This document shows, piece after piece, positions 8,631 to 17,650 of a stretch of DNA of 64,000 bases (positions are counted from its first letter, which is position 1; every line of letters starts with the position of its first letter). The stretch comes from JBBQUN01 sp963698395 (lineage in GTDB: Bacteria > Actinomycetota > Acidimicrobiia > Acidimicrobiales > SZUA-35), in NCBI GenBank assembly GCA_963698395.1, contig CAVOQQ010000008.1, forward strand, positions 124,001 through 188,000, given 5' to 3'. The position numbers were made by a program, and so were the translations under genes. A model generated the notes under the pieces. The model was not told where the DNA came from, searched no databases, and worked only from the letters and a program-made list of their open reading frames with translations.

Positions 8631-9524
8631 CTACGAGTTTCGTCGGTTGGCTGCGGGTAGCACCACCGATTCGCCGAACTCGCGAAGCCGATCGAGGCCT
8701 CCGTCGCCACCGAAGAAGAAGGCCGGGACCATGGCGCGGCCGACACCCATCTCGGCCATCTGCGCTGCCCCTGCCTCGGGGTCCTTCATCTGTGCGCCGA
8801 ACATGGCGTTGATCTCGACTTCGGCCGGATCGCGGTTCTGCACGGCGCACTCGGCGCGAAGGGCTTCGATCAGCTCGGCCAACTTCGACGGGTCGGCCTC
8901 GCCGGGGAAGTAACCGTCGGCCAGTCGGGCCGCTCGACGTATGGCGGCCGGCGTGTCACCGCCGACGAGAATCGGGATGTCCGCCCCCTGCGCTGGCCGA
9001 GGCGTACAGGTGAGCGGTTCGAAGTCGACGAACTCACCGTGGAACTCCACGTGCGAGCCCGACCAGATGGTGCGCAGCGCCGCCACGTATTCGTCGGTTC
9101 GAGCACCCCGTCGTTCCCAGGGGATCCCGAGCGCATCGAACTCTTCGCGCATCCAGCCGACTCCGATGCCGAGCTCGACTCGACCGTTGGTGAGGTGGTC
9201 GAGCGTTGCCAGCTCTTTGGCCAGGACGAGGGGATTGCGCTGCGGCAGAATCAGGATGCAGGTTCCGAGTCGGAGGGTCGGGGCGGCCGCTGCCACGTAG
9301 GCCAGCCAGATCAGCGGATCGGGGATCGGGGTCTGCGGTGTGGCTGGGATCTTGCCATCAGCGGTGTACGGGTAGGCCGACTCGATCGACGACGGGAAGA
9401 TGACGTGCTCGCCGCCCCACACCGAGTCGAAGCCGACCTCTTCGGCCACCCGAGCGACCTCGAGGGCCGACGACGGGTCGGTTCCGATGCTGCTGGCGAA
9501 GGCGAGTCCGAATCGAAGAGTCAT
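8631..9524 (-). CDS. LLM-class F420-dependent oxidoreductase
   Basis: This luciferase-like TIM-barrel oxidoreductase has 297 residues. It opens with MTLRFGLAFASSIGTDPSSA and carries the family motifs FDSVWGGEHVIFP, TLRLGTCILILPQRNPLVLA, GRVELGIGVGWMREEFDALG and IPILVGGDTPAAIRRAARLA. These are typical of F420-dependent enzymes of the Rv2161c/MSMEG type in actinobacteria. It lies 106 bp downstream of and convergent with the MDR oxidoreductase. The cofactor F420 is inferred from the family; the substrate cannot be read. Confidence 0.88.
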   Translation of the reverse strand: MTLRFGLAFASSIGTDPSSALEVARVAEEVGFDSVWGGEHVIFPSSIESAYPYTADGKIPATPQTPIPDPLIWLAYVAAAAPTLRLGTCILILPQRNPLVLAKELATLDHLTNGRVELGIGVGWMREEFDALGIPWERRGARTDEYVAALRTIWSGSHVEFHGEFVDFEPLTCTPRPAQGADIPILVGGDTPAAIRRAARLADGYFPGEADPSKLAELIEALRAECAVQNRDPAEVEINAMFGAQMKDPEAGAAQMAEMGVGRAMVPAFFFGGDGGLDRLREFGESVVLPAANRRNS

Positions 9525-9595
9525 GTGGGGATACTACGGAACTCAGCCGGCGCGGCCGAAGATCAGCACGAACGCTTCCGACGACCTGGTATCGC

Positions 9596-11374
9596 TCACG
9601 CACCCAACGCGGTGGTGAAGAGGAAGCCGGCGAGCGCGGCAAGGCCCACGAAACCGCCCGCTCGTTGCAGCGCTTCGGGCATCATGGTCTGGGTGATCAC
9701 GGTGAGCATCGCCCCCGCTGCCAGCCCCTCGACGACGGCGAACGCCTGCTCGGGTGCCTGCTCGAACACGACGCTGCCCGCAGCGGCGCCGAGGCCAGTC
9801 ATGAGGACCACCGTTCCCCACAGGAACGTGATGTTGCGCCACGAGAACGCTTGCTCACGCATACCGACGGAACTGGCGAGTGACTCGGGATAGTTCGAGA
9901 GGGCGATGCCGACGATGAACGAGACCCGGATGGCTCCGGCGGTCGCGCCGATCACCAGGGACTCGGGGATTCCGTCGAGCAACAGGCCGAGCCAGATTGC
10001 GATCGGAGCACCGTGAGAGACCGTGGCACGCGCTGCGGCCGGCATGATCCCGCGCTGCACCGCCGAACGGGCTCGGCGCAGCACCCCCGCTGCCTCGTCG
10101 GTCCCGAGTTCCTGGTCTCGCTCCAGATACTCGACGATGCGAGAACCGTCGAGGAAGTCGGCCAACGCCCGGCGAAGTGCCGCCTCGCGCCCGATCAGCT
10201 CTTCGAGGTCGGCCCGCCGCAGCACCCAAACGTCGCACGCGCTGTGTGCAATTGCCGTCGCCGTGTGGCGCATCCCCGTGACGAACGAGTGCAGGCCGAA
10301 CTCCTCGCCGGTCTCCAGGAGGACGCTCTCGTTGGACTCGCCCGTGGCGTCGATCAAGGACACCTCGCCGTCGGAGATCACAGAGAACCGCTCCCCGGCC
10401 TCGCCGGGCCGGAAGAAGACGTAGCCGGCTTCGTGTTCCTCGGGAAACATCAACCGGGCCACCCGATGGAGCACTTCGCGAGGCAGGTCGCGAAACGGGC
10501 CGACGTCCGCGAGATGATCGACGATTAGCTCCGTTGGGATGGTCGTCGTCACCTCGACGAGCGAGGGCAGGTGCCCCATGCCCTTGATGTCGACGGTCGC
10601 CGTCCACGACCTGATGTCCTCGTCGCCGATCTCGGGATGGTTCTCACGCAGATACCGAGCCAGGTCATCGCTGTGAACCCGATTGCGCAGACGATCACCG
10701 AACGTCGGGCATTGGCCGATCACGCTGCGGAGCCGATTACGGCTGAGGCGAAGCACCTGGCTGTCGACGACGGCGCTCGACGACGAGCGATGCGGCAGAC
10801 CGCTCACGAACGCCTGGTGTCCAAACGCCTGGACCGGGCGCAGTCGGACCTCGCCCGTCGGGGTCGTGAGCGACATCTCTCCCTCTGCCACCACGTTGAG
10901 GTGCTCGCACGGATCACCGTGCCGGTAGAGGGTCTCGCCGGCGTCGAGTCGGGTGGTGCGGAACGCATTGGCGATCGCTTCGAGCTCGCGGTCTGGCAGC
11001 CCGTCGAAGATGTCGATCCGCTCCAGCCCCTCGAGGATCCGACGCCGACGACGTTGTTCGCGATCTCGCAGGAACGTGATCGACGTCGAGGCCTTTCGCA
11101 GGAAGCCGCCTCGGGCGTTGACCACTCGGTTCAAGCCCTCGAACACCAGCCCACCGACCACCGCACCGAGCGCCAGCCATTCGAACTCGCCCATTTCGAC
11201 CGACGGGGCGACGATGTCGATCGTCACCGCCGACAGCAGCGCGCCGGCCCCGAACGCGGTCAGGAGCCCGAGCACGAAGTTCGTCGGCTTCCAGAAGCGG
11301 GCGGTCAGCGCACCGAGGCCGAGGGGCGACGCCGACACCACTCCGATGGCGAAGGCCCCCATGACGACTCCCAT
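9596..11374 (-). CDS. ZIP-like metal transporter interrupted by two cyclic-nucleotide-binding-like domains
   Basis: This is a 592-residue membrane protein. Residues about 1-90 form the first ZIP-like membrane helices (FVLGLLTAFGAGALLSAVTI). Residues about 110-240 (IDIFDGLPDRELEAIANAF) and about 290-420 (FRDLPREVLHRVARLMFPEE) are two CNBD-fold domains. Residues about 455-592 return to the ZIP membrane core with HGAPIAIWLGLLLDGIPESL and EGLAAGAMLTVITQTMMPEA. The phosphate-binding cassettes are degenerate: the usual Gly-Glu is FGHQAF in the first and FGLHSF in the second, so nucleotide binding is doubtful. The insertion sits where ZIP proteins have their variable cytoplasmic loop. The gene follows an ABC ATPase-CNBD gene on the same strand after about 150 bp, and belongs to the CNBD gene row of cluster A. 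Metal transport and gating by the inserted domains are inferences. Confidence 0.82.
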   Translation of the reverse strand: MGVVMGAFAIGVVSASPLGLGALTARFWKPTNFVLGLLTAFGAGALLSAVTIDIVAPSVEMGEFEWLALGAVVGGLVFEGLNRVVNARGGFLRKASTSITFLRDREQRRRRRILEGLERIDIFDGLPDRELEAIANAFRTTRLDAGETLYRHGDPCEHLNVVAEGEMSLTTPTGEVRLRPVQAFGHQAFVSGLPHRSSSSAVVDSQVLRLSRNRLRSVIGQCPTFGDRLRNRVHSDDLARYLRENHPEIGDEDIRSWTATVDIKGMGHLPSLVEVTTTIPTELIVDHLADVGPFRDLPREVLHRVARLMFPEEHEAGYVFFRPGEAGERFSVISDGEVSLIDATGESNESVLLETGEEFGLHSFVTGMRHTATAIAHSACDVWVLRRADLEELIGREAALRRALADFLDGSRIVEYLERDQELGTDEAAGVLRRARSAVQRGIMPAAARATVSHGAPIAIWLGLLLDGIPESLVIGATAGAIRVSFIVGIALSNYPESLASSVGMREQAFSWRNITFLWGTVVLMTGLGAAAGSVVFEQAPEQAFAVVEGLAAGAMLTVITQTMMPEALQRAGGFVGLAALAGFLFTTALGA

Positions 11375-11524
11375 GCTTCATGATCCCACGGACCGTCATC
11401 CGGGACGGTCATGTCCGCCAGACCCGGTGGAGCGGGCCTGTCGATGTCGCCTCCGCTCGAGCGGCGATGCCAAACAGAGGGCTGCAGAACACGCTGGCTT
11501 CGAATCGGCGGTGCCGCCTCGACT

Positions 11525-12478
11525 TCATGCCGGCTGATGCTTCTCGAGGCGGCGGAAGTCTTGCAGTGACATCGATCGAACCGTGGAACGTGCTGCTGCG
11601 CGGGCAGTGGCGCTGCGAGGCTTGTTCAGCATCGGCCCCAGCTCGCCGAGGTATTCGCCGGCACCTCGGGTGGCGATGATCGACTGCATACCGTCGGCGA
11701 ACTCCCTCAGTACCTCGATCTGGCCATGCTCGACCAGGTAGACGCAGCGACTGGCCGTTCCCTGCCGGAAGAGAACGTCACCGGCCTCGAGTTCGATCAG
11801 CTCATCGACTGACTCGCCGACGAGTTCCGGCGCAAGGTCGATGGATGCGTCGGCGATGGGGAGCAGCCGGTCGTCGTGGGTCGAGACGATCACGGTGTGG
11901 CCGGCGCTCACGAGTGAGCGGAGGATGACGATGACCTCTTCGGCCTGGACGTAGTCGAGGTTGGCGGTCGGTTCGTCGGCGAGGAGAAGCGGTGCGCCGC
12001 TGGCGAGGCCTCGGGCGATGGCGACACGTTGCTGCTGGCCACCCGACAGCTGTGAGGGGCGGTGTTTCGCCCGGTCGCCGAGCCCGACCTGTTCGAGCAG
12101 CTGGTGCGCCCGCTGGCGGGCCGACCGAGCAGAGGTTCCGTTGAGTCGCAGCGGCATGGCGACGTTGTCGAGGGCCGAGAGCGAAGGGATCAGGTTGAAC
12201 GCCTGGAACACGAACCCCACGCCGGTGCGTCGATGGGTGAGCAGTTCACGAGCGTTCATCGAGGCAAGGTCGACGCCATCGATGACGATGCCGCCGGCGG
12301 TCGGGCGGAGGATGCCGCCGAGACAGGACAGCAGCGTGGTCTTGCCCGAGCCCGATGGTCCGAGCAGGAGCGCCAGCTGTCCGTCGTCGATGGTCGCAGT
12401 GAGCCCATCGAGCGGCCGAATCGGGTAGCCGTTCGAGGTGTATTCGACGACCAGGTGTTGGATCTGCACGGCGGGCAT
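11525..12478 (-). CDS. LolD/MacB-type ABC ATPase fused to a C-terminal cyclic-nucleotide-binding domain
   Basis: The protein has 317 residues. Residues 1-220 are a lipoprotein-release/MacB-type ATPase with Walker A GPSGSGKTT, the Q-loop FVFQAFNL, signature LSGGQQQRVAIARGLA and Walker B LLLADEPTANLD. Residues about 225-317 are a CNBD (ELEAGDVLFRQGTASRCVYL) with an almost canonical cassette GELGPMLNKPRSATARAA including R288, so it could bind cAMP. The start at 12478 lies 1 bp after the stop of the CNBD-patatin-FtsX gene, whose C-terminus is the matching permease. A single CNBD-controlled ABC machine is therefore encoded by two adjacent genes. The open frame upstream of 12478 is only a shadow of the permease gene. 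Confidence 0.88.
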   Translation of the reverse strand: MPAVQIQHLVVEYTSNGYPIRPLDGLTATIDDGQLALLLGPSGSGKTTLLSCLGGILRPTAGGIVIDGVDLASMNARELLTHRRTGVGFVFQAFNLIPSLSALDNVAMPLRLNGTSARSARQRAHQLLEQVGLGDRAKHRPSQLSGGQQQRVAIARGLASGAPLLLADEPTANLDYVQAEEVIVILRSLVSAGHTVIVSTHDDRLLPIADASIDLAPELVGESVDELIELEAGDVLFRQGTASRCVYLVEHGQIEVLREFADGMQSIIATRGAGEYLGELGPMLNKPRSATARAAARSTVRSMSLQDFRRLEKHQPA

Positions 12479-12479
12479 T

Positions 12480-15359
12480 TCAGGCCCCCGGTCCGCTGAA
12501 GGCCGCCGCCGGGTCCGCTCGGAGCGTTCGACGGATGGCGCCGTAGCTGGATGCGACGGCCACCAGCATCGACACCGCCACCAGGAGGAGTCGGTCGAAG
12601 GAGCCGATGAAGACCCGGAGAGGGAACGCCGGCGCCAGCGCCAACTGGACGACGAGCGCGATGAGGGCGGCAACGAGTCCGATCGTGATCGCCTGTGCAG
12701 CAACACCGATCGAGATCGGTCCCGATCCGACGCCCATCGCTCGAAGGACCGCGATGTCGCGGGTCCGGTCGAGCGTGGCCAGGAAGACGACGGCCCCGAC
12801 GATGAGCGCAGCGACGACCGCCAGCAACACCTGTACGAGCCGCATGGTGGCGATCGGCCGCTCGATCGGGCCGAGGGCATCGTCTGCGATCAAGGCGGAG
12901 GGTAGGGACTGCAGCGCTGCGGGGAGCTCGGGAACCTCGGTCGTCACGAGCGCAGACAACAGTGGCTCGCCATCGACGACGAGACGACGAGCCGTCTCGA
13001 GCGAGACGAAGACGAACGGCATCCCGGCGAACACCGTCGTCTCGGCAACGACCCCGGTCACCGTCGCATCGAGTGGGCCGACTCGAACCCGATCACCGAC
13101 AGCGAACCCGGCGTCTTCGGACAACACGATCTCGTCGTCACGAGATGCAGGCCGCCCGGTCTTCAGCAGAGGAGCTCCATCGGGGAGATCGGCATGCCCG
13201 ACGAGGACGATGTCGATGTTTCGCTCGGCCGTGGCGTCAGCGAGCCGGAAGCGGGCGACGAGCACCCGACCGAGCGGCGTCGGCGTGGGACCGACGCTGT
13301 CGACGATCGACTCGGGGAACGTTGCGCTCGACGTGAACACACCGTCGGCACCGGCCGGAACGATCCACGTCGATCCGCCGAACGTGTCGACGGCGACCTC
13401 GGGTTCCCGCTGGAGCTGGTTCACCACGCCCGTCATGAGTAGCAGCAGGGCGAGCACGACACTCGTTGCGGCGATGGCGACGAAGAATCGCCGGGCCCGC
13501 AGTCTCAGATCGGACCGCGCAAGTGAGAGGGCAGCCAGCAGGGCGGCGCCGCTCGGTCGCTCGGCCTGGTCGTCGGCGTTCGATGGTCGCCGAGCGCGGT
13601 GCGATCGGACGTCGCCGATGGCGGCCAGCGCTTGGTCGATGCTCGGCGCTTCGGGTCCGGTGATGAACTGCTCGATGACCGGGACGGACTGTGACTTTCC
13701 CCGGCTCATGACCTGGTCGACCTTGCCGAAGTCGAGCACGGTGAATGCCGACAGGTTCAGATGCACGTGGCAGTCGACCGACTCGAGCGCATCGACGCGT
13801 CGTCGGGCCGAAGCCACCGTGGTCGAGCGCATGATGGTGTCGAGCGGGTTCGGTACGCGCTGCGTCTTCATCCCGGGCAGCAGGCGATGGACGAGGAGGC
13901 GTCGACCCGACATCACGCGGGGGAGCGGTGGGGTCTTCTTCCCGCTGGGTGGCGAGAGGTCGACGACGACCATCGGACCCTCGCTCACCAGGCAGCGGCC
14001 GCCATCGACCGGGATGGCGTCGAAGACGGCGCCATCGATGTGCACGTGGCCATCGATGTCGACCGGTGGGAAGACGCCCGGGATCGAGATGCTTGCGTAG
14101 ATGGCATCGGCCAGTCGGCCCGAGGTGTGGTTGACCGAGACGGCGTCGGTCAGGTCGGTCGAGGTCACGGCGAGCGGGATCCACGTGTCGAGCACATCTC
14201 GATCGCCGCAGGCCTCCTCGATCCGGCGCCACGCTCGACCGCCGGCCACGATCGAGCCAACGGGGATCGTGTAGTCGAGCAACTTGCGCATCGACCATTC
14301 GGTCTTTTCCTCCAACCGGTCGACCGTTCCGAGAACGGCGAGCCAGGCGGCAACGATCGCTCCTCCGCTCACGCCGGCGACGGCGTCGACGGCGAGGCCC
14401 CGCTCGGACATGGCCTGGATCGTTCCGACGGCACCGGCCGATCGAACGCCGCCGGCGCCGATGGCCAGGGTGAGCGCTTTGCCGGCGGCATGGCGGGCGA
14501 CCCGATTGGTGTCGGTCGGGGCGTGACGTCGTAGATGGAGGTGGCGATCGACGTTTCGTCGAACGAGCCACTCATGGGTGCGCTGGGGTCGCTCGGCGTC
14601 GCTCGGGTGCACGATGACCAGCAGTCGGGCCGAGTTGGCGGACTTCGGGACGGCATCGAGGAGGGCACGCTCGGCTCCTCCGATGGCGGGGCCATCGGCG
14701 GAGTCGACGATGAGCAGCACCCGGTCGGCCACCTTCGTGGCGGCGAGATTCCAGGCCGGGCGGTCGGTCTTGCCGAGGAGGATCACGCCTGGCTCGGGAC
14801 CGTCGTGTTCGAGGTCGATCGGTCCATCGGCGACGTTGCGCTCGATTCGGTCGAGCCAGTCGAGTTCGCCGTTCGTCGCCGCGCGATGGATGCTCGGGTG
14901 CCGGTCGGGATCGATCGTCAGGTGACGACCGAGGGCGCTCGTGGCATCGGCGACTGCGAGGGCTTCGCCCATCACCGTGGTGGCGAGCGGGATGACGGCG
15001 ATGACCTGCGACGGTTGGCTCGGAACGCGATCGTTACGAGCGAGCAGCGCCGTCATGACCGCCATCGCAGCATCGGGCTGGCTCGCCATCAGTTCGACCA
15101 ACCATGCTCGATCGAGCACGGCGACCATCGAGCGCCGAGCAGCTCGCAAGCGAGCCCGACGAATGCCATGGTCGAGTAGTACCGACTCGCCGATCAGCTC
15201 GCCAGGACCGTGGAGCCCGAGCTGCGTCTCGTGTCCCGCCGGTCCTTCGGTCGTGGCTTGGATTCGGCCCTTCACGATGACCCAGGCCGTGTCGCCGGGG
15301 TCGCCGATGTCGCACAGCAGTTCCCCTGCGTCGAGCGTGCGCGTCGTCAACGCAGACAC
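12480..15359 (-). CDS. CNBD - patatin phospholipase - FtsX-like permease fusion
   Basis: The protein has 959 residues and three modules. Residues about 1-115 are a CNBD (TLDAGELLCDIGDPGDTAWV, cassette GESVLLDH without the usual RSA). Residues about 125-600 match bacterial NTE/RssA-like patatins: an ATPase-like linker, then the oxyanion motif GAGGVRSAGAVG, GVSGG with nucleophile S331, and DGA with catalytic D442. Residues about 615-959 are an FtsX/MacB-type permease with one membrane helix (FFVAIAATSVVLALLLLMTG), an extracytoplasmic domain and three C-terminal helices ending in ADPAAAF. The ABC ATPase-CNBD gene follows after 1 bp. The GTG at 15359 has no clear ribosome-binding site. A GTG at 15447 overlapping the previous stop has one (GGAGG), but would need a frameshift near 15375, so the true N-terminus is uncertain. 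The patatin residues look active. Confidence 0.85.
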   Translation of the reverse strand: MSALTTRTLDAGELLCDIGDPGDTAWVIVKGRIQATTEGPAGHETQLGLHGPGELIGESVLLDHGIRRARLRAARRSMVAVLDRAWLVELMASQPDAAMAVMTALLARNDRVPSQPSQVIAVIPLATTVMGEALAVADATSALGRHLTIDPDRHPSIHRAATNGELDWLDRIERNVADGPIDLEHDGPEPGVILLGKTDRPAWNLAATKVADRVLLIVDSADGPAIGGAERALLDAVPKSANSARLLVIVHPSDAERPQRTHEWLVRRNVDRHLHLRRHAPTDTNRVARHAAGKALTLAIGAGGVRSAGAVGTIQAMSERGLAVDAVAGVSGGAIVAAWLAVLGTVDRLEEKTEWSMRKLLDYTIPVGSIVAGGRAWRRIEEACGDRDVLDTWIPLAVTSTDLTDAVSVNHTSGRLADAIYASISIPGVFPPVDIDGHVHIDGAVFDAIPVDGGRCLVSEGPMVVVDLSPPSGKKTPPLPRVMSGRRLLVHRLLPGMKTQRVPNPLDTIMRSTTVASARRRVDALESVDCHVHLNLSAFTVLDFGKVDQVMSRGKSQSVPVIEQFITGPEAPSIDQALAAIGDVRSHRARRPSNADDQAERPSGAALLAALSLARSDLRLRARRFFVAIAATSVVLALLLLMTGVVNQLQREPEVAVDTFGGSTWIVPAGADGVFTSSATFPESIVDSVGPTPTPLGRVLVARFRLADATAERNIDIVLVGHADLPDGAPLLKTGRPASRDDEIVLSEDAGFAVGDRVRVGPLDATVTGVVAETTVFAGMPFVFVSLETARRLVVDGEPLLSALVTTEVPELPAALQSLPSALIADDALGPIERPIATMRLVQVLLAVVAALIVGAVVFLATLDRTRDIAVLRAMGVGSGPISIGVAAQAITIGLVAALIALVVQLALAPAFPLRVFIGSFDRLLLVAVSMLVAVASSYGAIRRTLRADPAAAFSGPGA

Positions 15360-15443
15360 GTCTGTCGCAATCCCACTTCCAGGGAAGTGCCGCGTCGAGC
15401 GCGTGTCGTAGCGAGGCGACGTCGTCGGTGCGATCGGCCAGGG

Positions 15444-17650
15444 TCACAGCGACCCTCCGCACAGCGCTCGACGTTCCTCGTCACGAGGACCCCACTGCTC
15501 CCACTCCGACTCGCTGAACTCCGATCCCGCCGTACGGCAGGCGATGTCTTCCCACTTGTCGACGTCGAGATTCCAGACGAGCGCGCTCTCGGGCGTAGCG
15601 GTGACGAGGTGAAGCTCGTCACCGGCGTTGGCGCCGCTGTTGACTCCCTGCATCGTCGGGAACTCGCCACCGATCTGCTTGCCCGTATGCGACGTCCCAG
15701 AGCGCACCCGGACCATCGTGATTGGTGAGCAGCACTCGGTTGTCGGCGGAGAAGAAGAGCGAGCCCGCTCCCCATGAGTTGCCGGTCCCGGTGGCGCCGG
15801 TCATCGTCCGAATGACCTCGAAGGTCTCACCGTCGCGTATCGAGACGACACCGAGAGACGAGGCGGTGGCGACCAGTGAGCCATCTTGGCTCCAGCGCCC
15901 GACTGCGATGTCCTCGGCGCTCGACGATCGGGATTGTCGATCGGCTCCCAGGTGAAGGCGTCGTACAGCACCGCTTGGCCGTCGAGATTGGCGATCAAGC
16001 ATTCGCTCGCCTGACGGATCGAAGGTCGTCGTCGAGATGAAGGCGCCGTTCGTTTCCCTCGGCGGCGGAAGCTCGGTCAACAGCTCGTCGGTCATCCAAG
16101 TCGAAGACCAACACCCGTGACGGAAGCACTGCGCCGAGAAGTCGGAGCTGGCGCTCGACCGAACCGCCACTGGTGGTTCCGCTCGTTGGCGCGGAGCTGG
16201 TGAACAGCACCTCGAAGTTCTCGGCATCGTAGGTGGTGGCCAGCGCTCGGGGCTCACCGGTCGTCGGGTCGACCTCGAGCGTCAGACGTCGAGAAGCTGT
16301 TTGGCCGAGGGCGAGCGAAGGCGACGATGATCTCCCGCGACTCGTTGAGATCCGTCGTCTCGTACCCGTCCTGGGTTGCGACGCCAGAGATCGATTCGTC
16401 CGGCGAGCGTTGGACTGAACATCACCATTGACCCGTCGCCTGTCACCGATAGCAGTGTTCGACAGGGGCTGTCGGGGGAGCCCATCGGCGATCGGTAGCG
16501 AACCAGTGGTCGAGATGATGCTGATCCCCTGGTCATGGGCAACGGCGAGTCCGATCCTGTGTTGGTGCCAAGGCCATCGCCGACGCAGTGCCCAGATCGA
16601 CATCGATCAGGCCGGTTCGCCGTCCGCTCTCGGCGTCGAAAACCGCGACGTTGCCATCAGAAAGCACGTGAAAGATCTGACCGCCGACAACGACTGCGCC
16701 GCGAGAGTCGGGAGCGCCGGGTCCTTCATTGCCATCGGTGACGTCCATCACGATCGACTCCGGCCAGCCATCGCCGACATCGACTCGCGCTCGAGACTGG
16801 TTTGCCACGAGCTCGAGGACTCCGTCGCCCATCTCTAGGAGAAACCCGAACGCTCCCGGCTGCACGATCGGCTCGATCGATGAGAATCGAGCTCGGTGGG
16901 CCCAGCTGCGTTGCCGTCCCAGTCGAATTGGTAGATCAGCGAACTAGGTGGCCATGACGATTCGGTCGTCATTGGCATCGCAATCGGAGAACACCGGGAG
17001 GACGGCGTAGTTCGGCTGTGCTGGCTCACCGATCAGGGGGAAGACCTGGTCACGCCAGGATTCGTTGTCGTCAACATCTCGTGAGAACAGCTGTCGACCC
17101 GCTGCGTCGAAGGCAGATCACGCGATTCTCGACATCGGCGGCAACGAATCGGCCGCTTTCCGTCACGTTCACCGAGAGCAGCGGAGCTGTCGAGATCGAT
17201 CTCGAGCGTCTCCTCCAGATTTCCACCGACTCAGATCGAACACCCGAATCGATGGCGTGTCGGTGGCCACGACGAGTCGGCGTCCCGCCGCGTCAGCAGT
17301 ATGCGACCGGGGCAGAGCGAAAGGGCTGCTCGGTGAAGTGAGACCGGCACGGAAGAAATGAGCTCTCCGGTGGTGGGGTCGATCAGGTCCACGCTGGTGG
17401 CGCTGACTCCCACCAGTCGGTCGTCACTGAGCCATTCGACATCGACGTACTCGGTCCCCCATTGCAGGTGGCCGAGGAGCGGCCCCGATCGGCTCAGTAC
17501 GGTCAGCAATCCGCCCAGAGTCTCGGGGGTCTGCTCACGCTGGTGCGCCGCAACGGCGAGCAAGAGAGCGGCACGCGGGTTCGACTCCGCCAGCAGCCCG
17601 GCCGATGCCACCAAGCGTCCGGTTTCGGCATCGAATGCCGCCTGTCTCGG
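15444..17650 (-). pseudogene. Decayed WD40 beta-propeller portion of giant kinase/STAND protein A
   Basis: This stretch is the C-terminal third of the broken paralogue whose front parts lie at 17503-20842. Fragments in all three minus frames align in order with the intact copies. They include RAALLLAVAAHQREQTPETL (near 17550), DVEWLSDDRLVGVSATSVDL (near 17400), AVVVGGQIFHVLSDGNVAVF (near 16670), then VLVFDLDD, and the end ALVWNLDVDKWEDIACRTAG before the stop at 15444-15446. The last part matches the conserved tail (VDxWxELACxAAGRNLTxxEWEQ) of both intact paralogues. At least five reading-frame changes occur in 2.2 kb. Either the gene has decayed or this region of the sequence is poor; the next gene begins at its stop codon. 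Confidence 0.8.

Noticed and set aside
12607..14100. Plus-strand frame of 497 codons
   Set aside because: It is antisense to the CNBD-patatin-FtsX gene and rich in Ser/Arg/Thr, as expected for a shadow frame.
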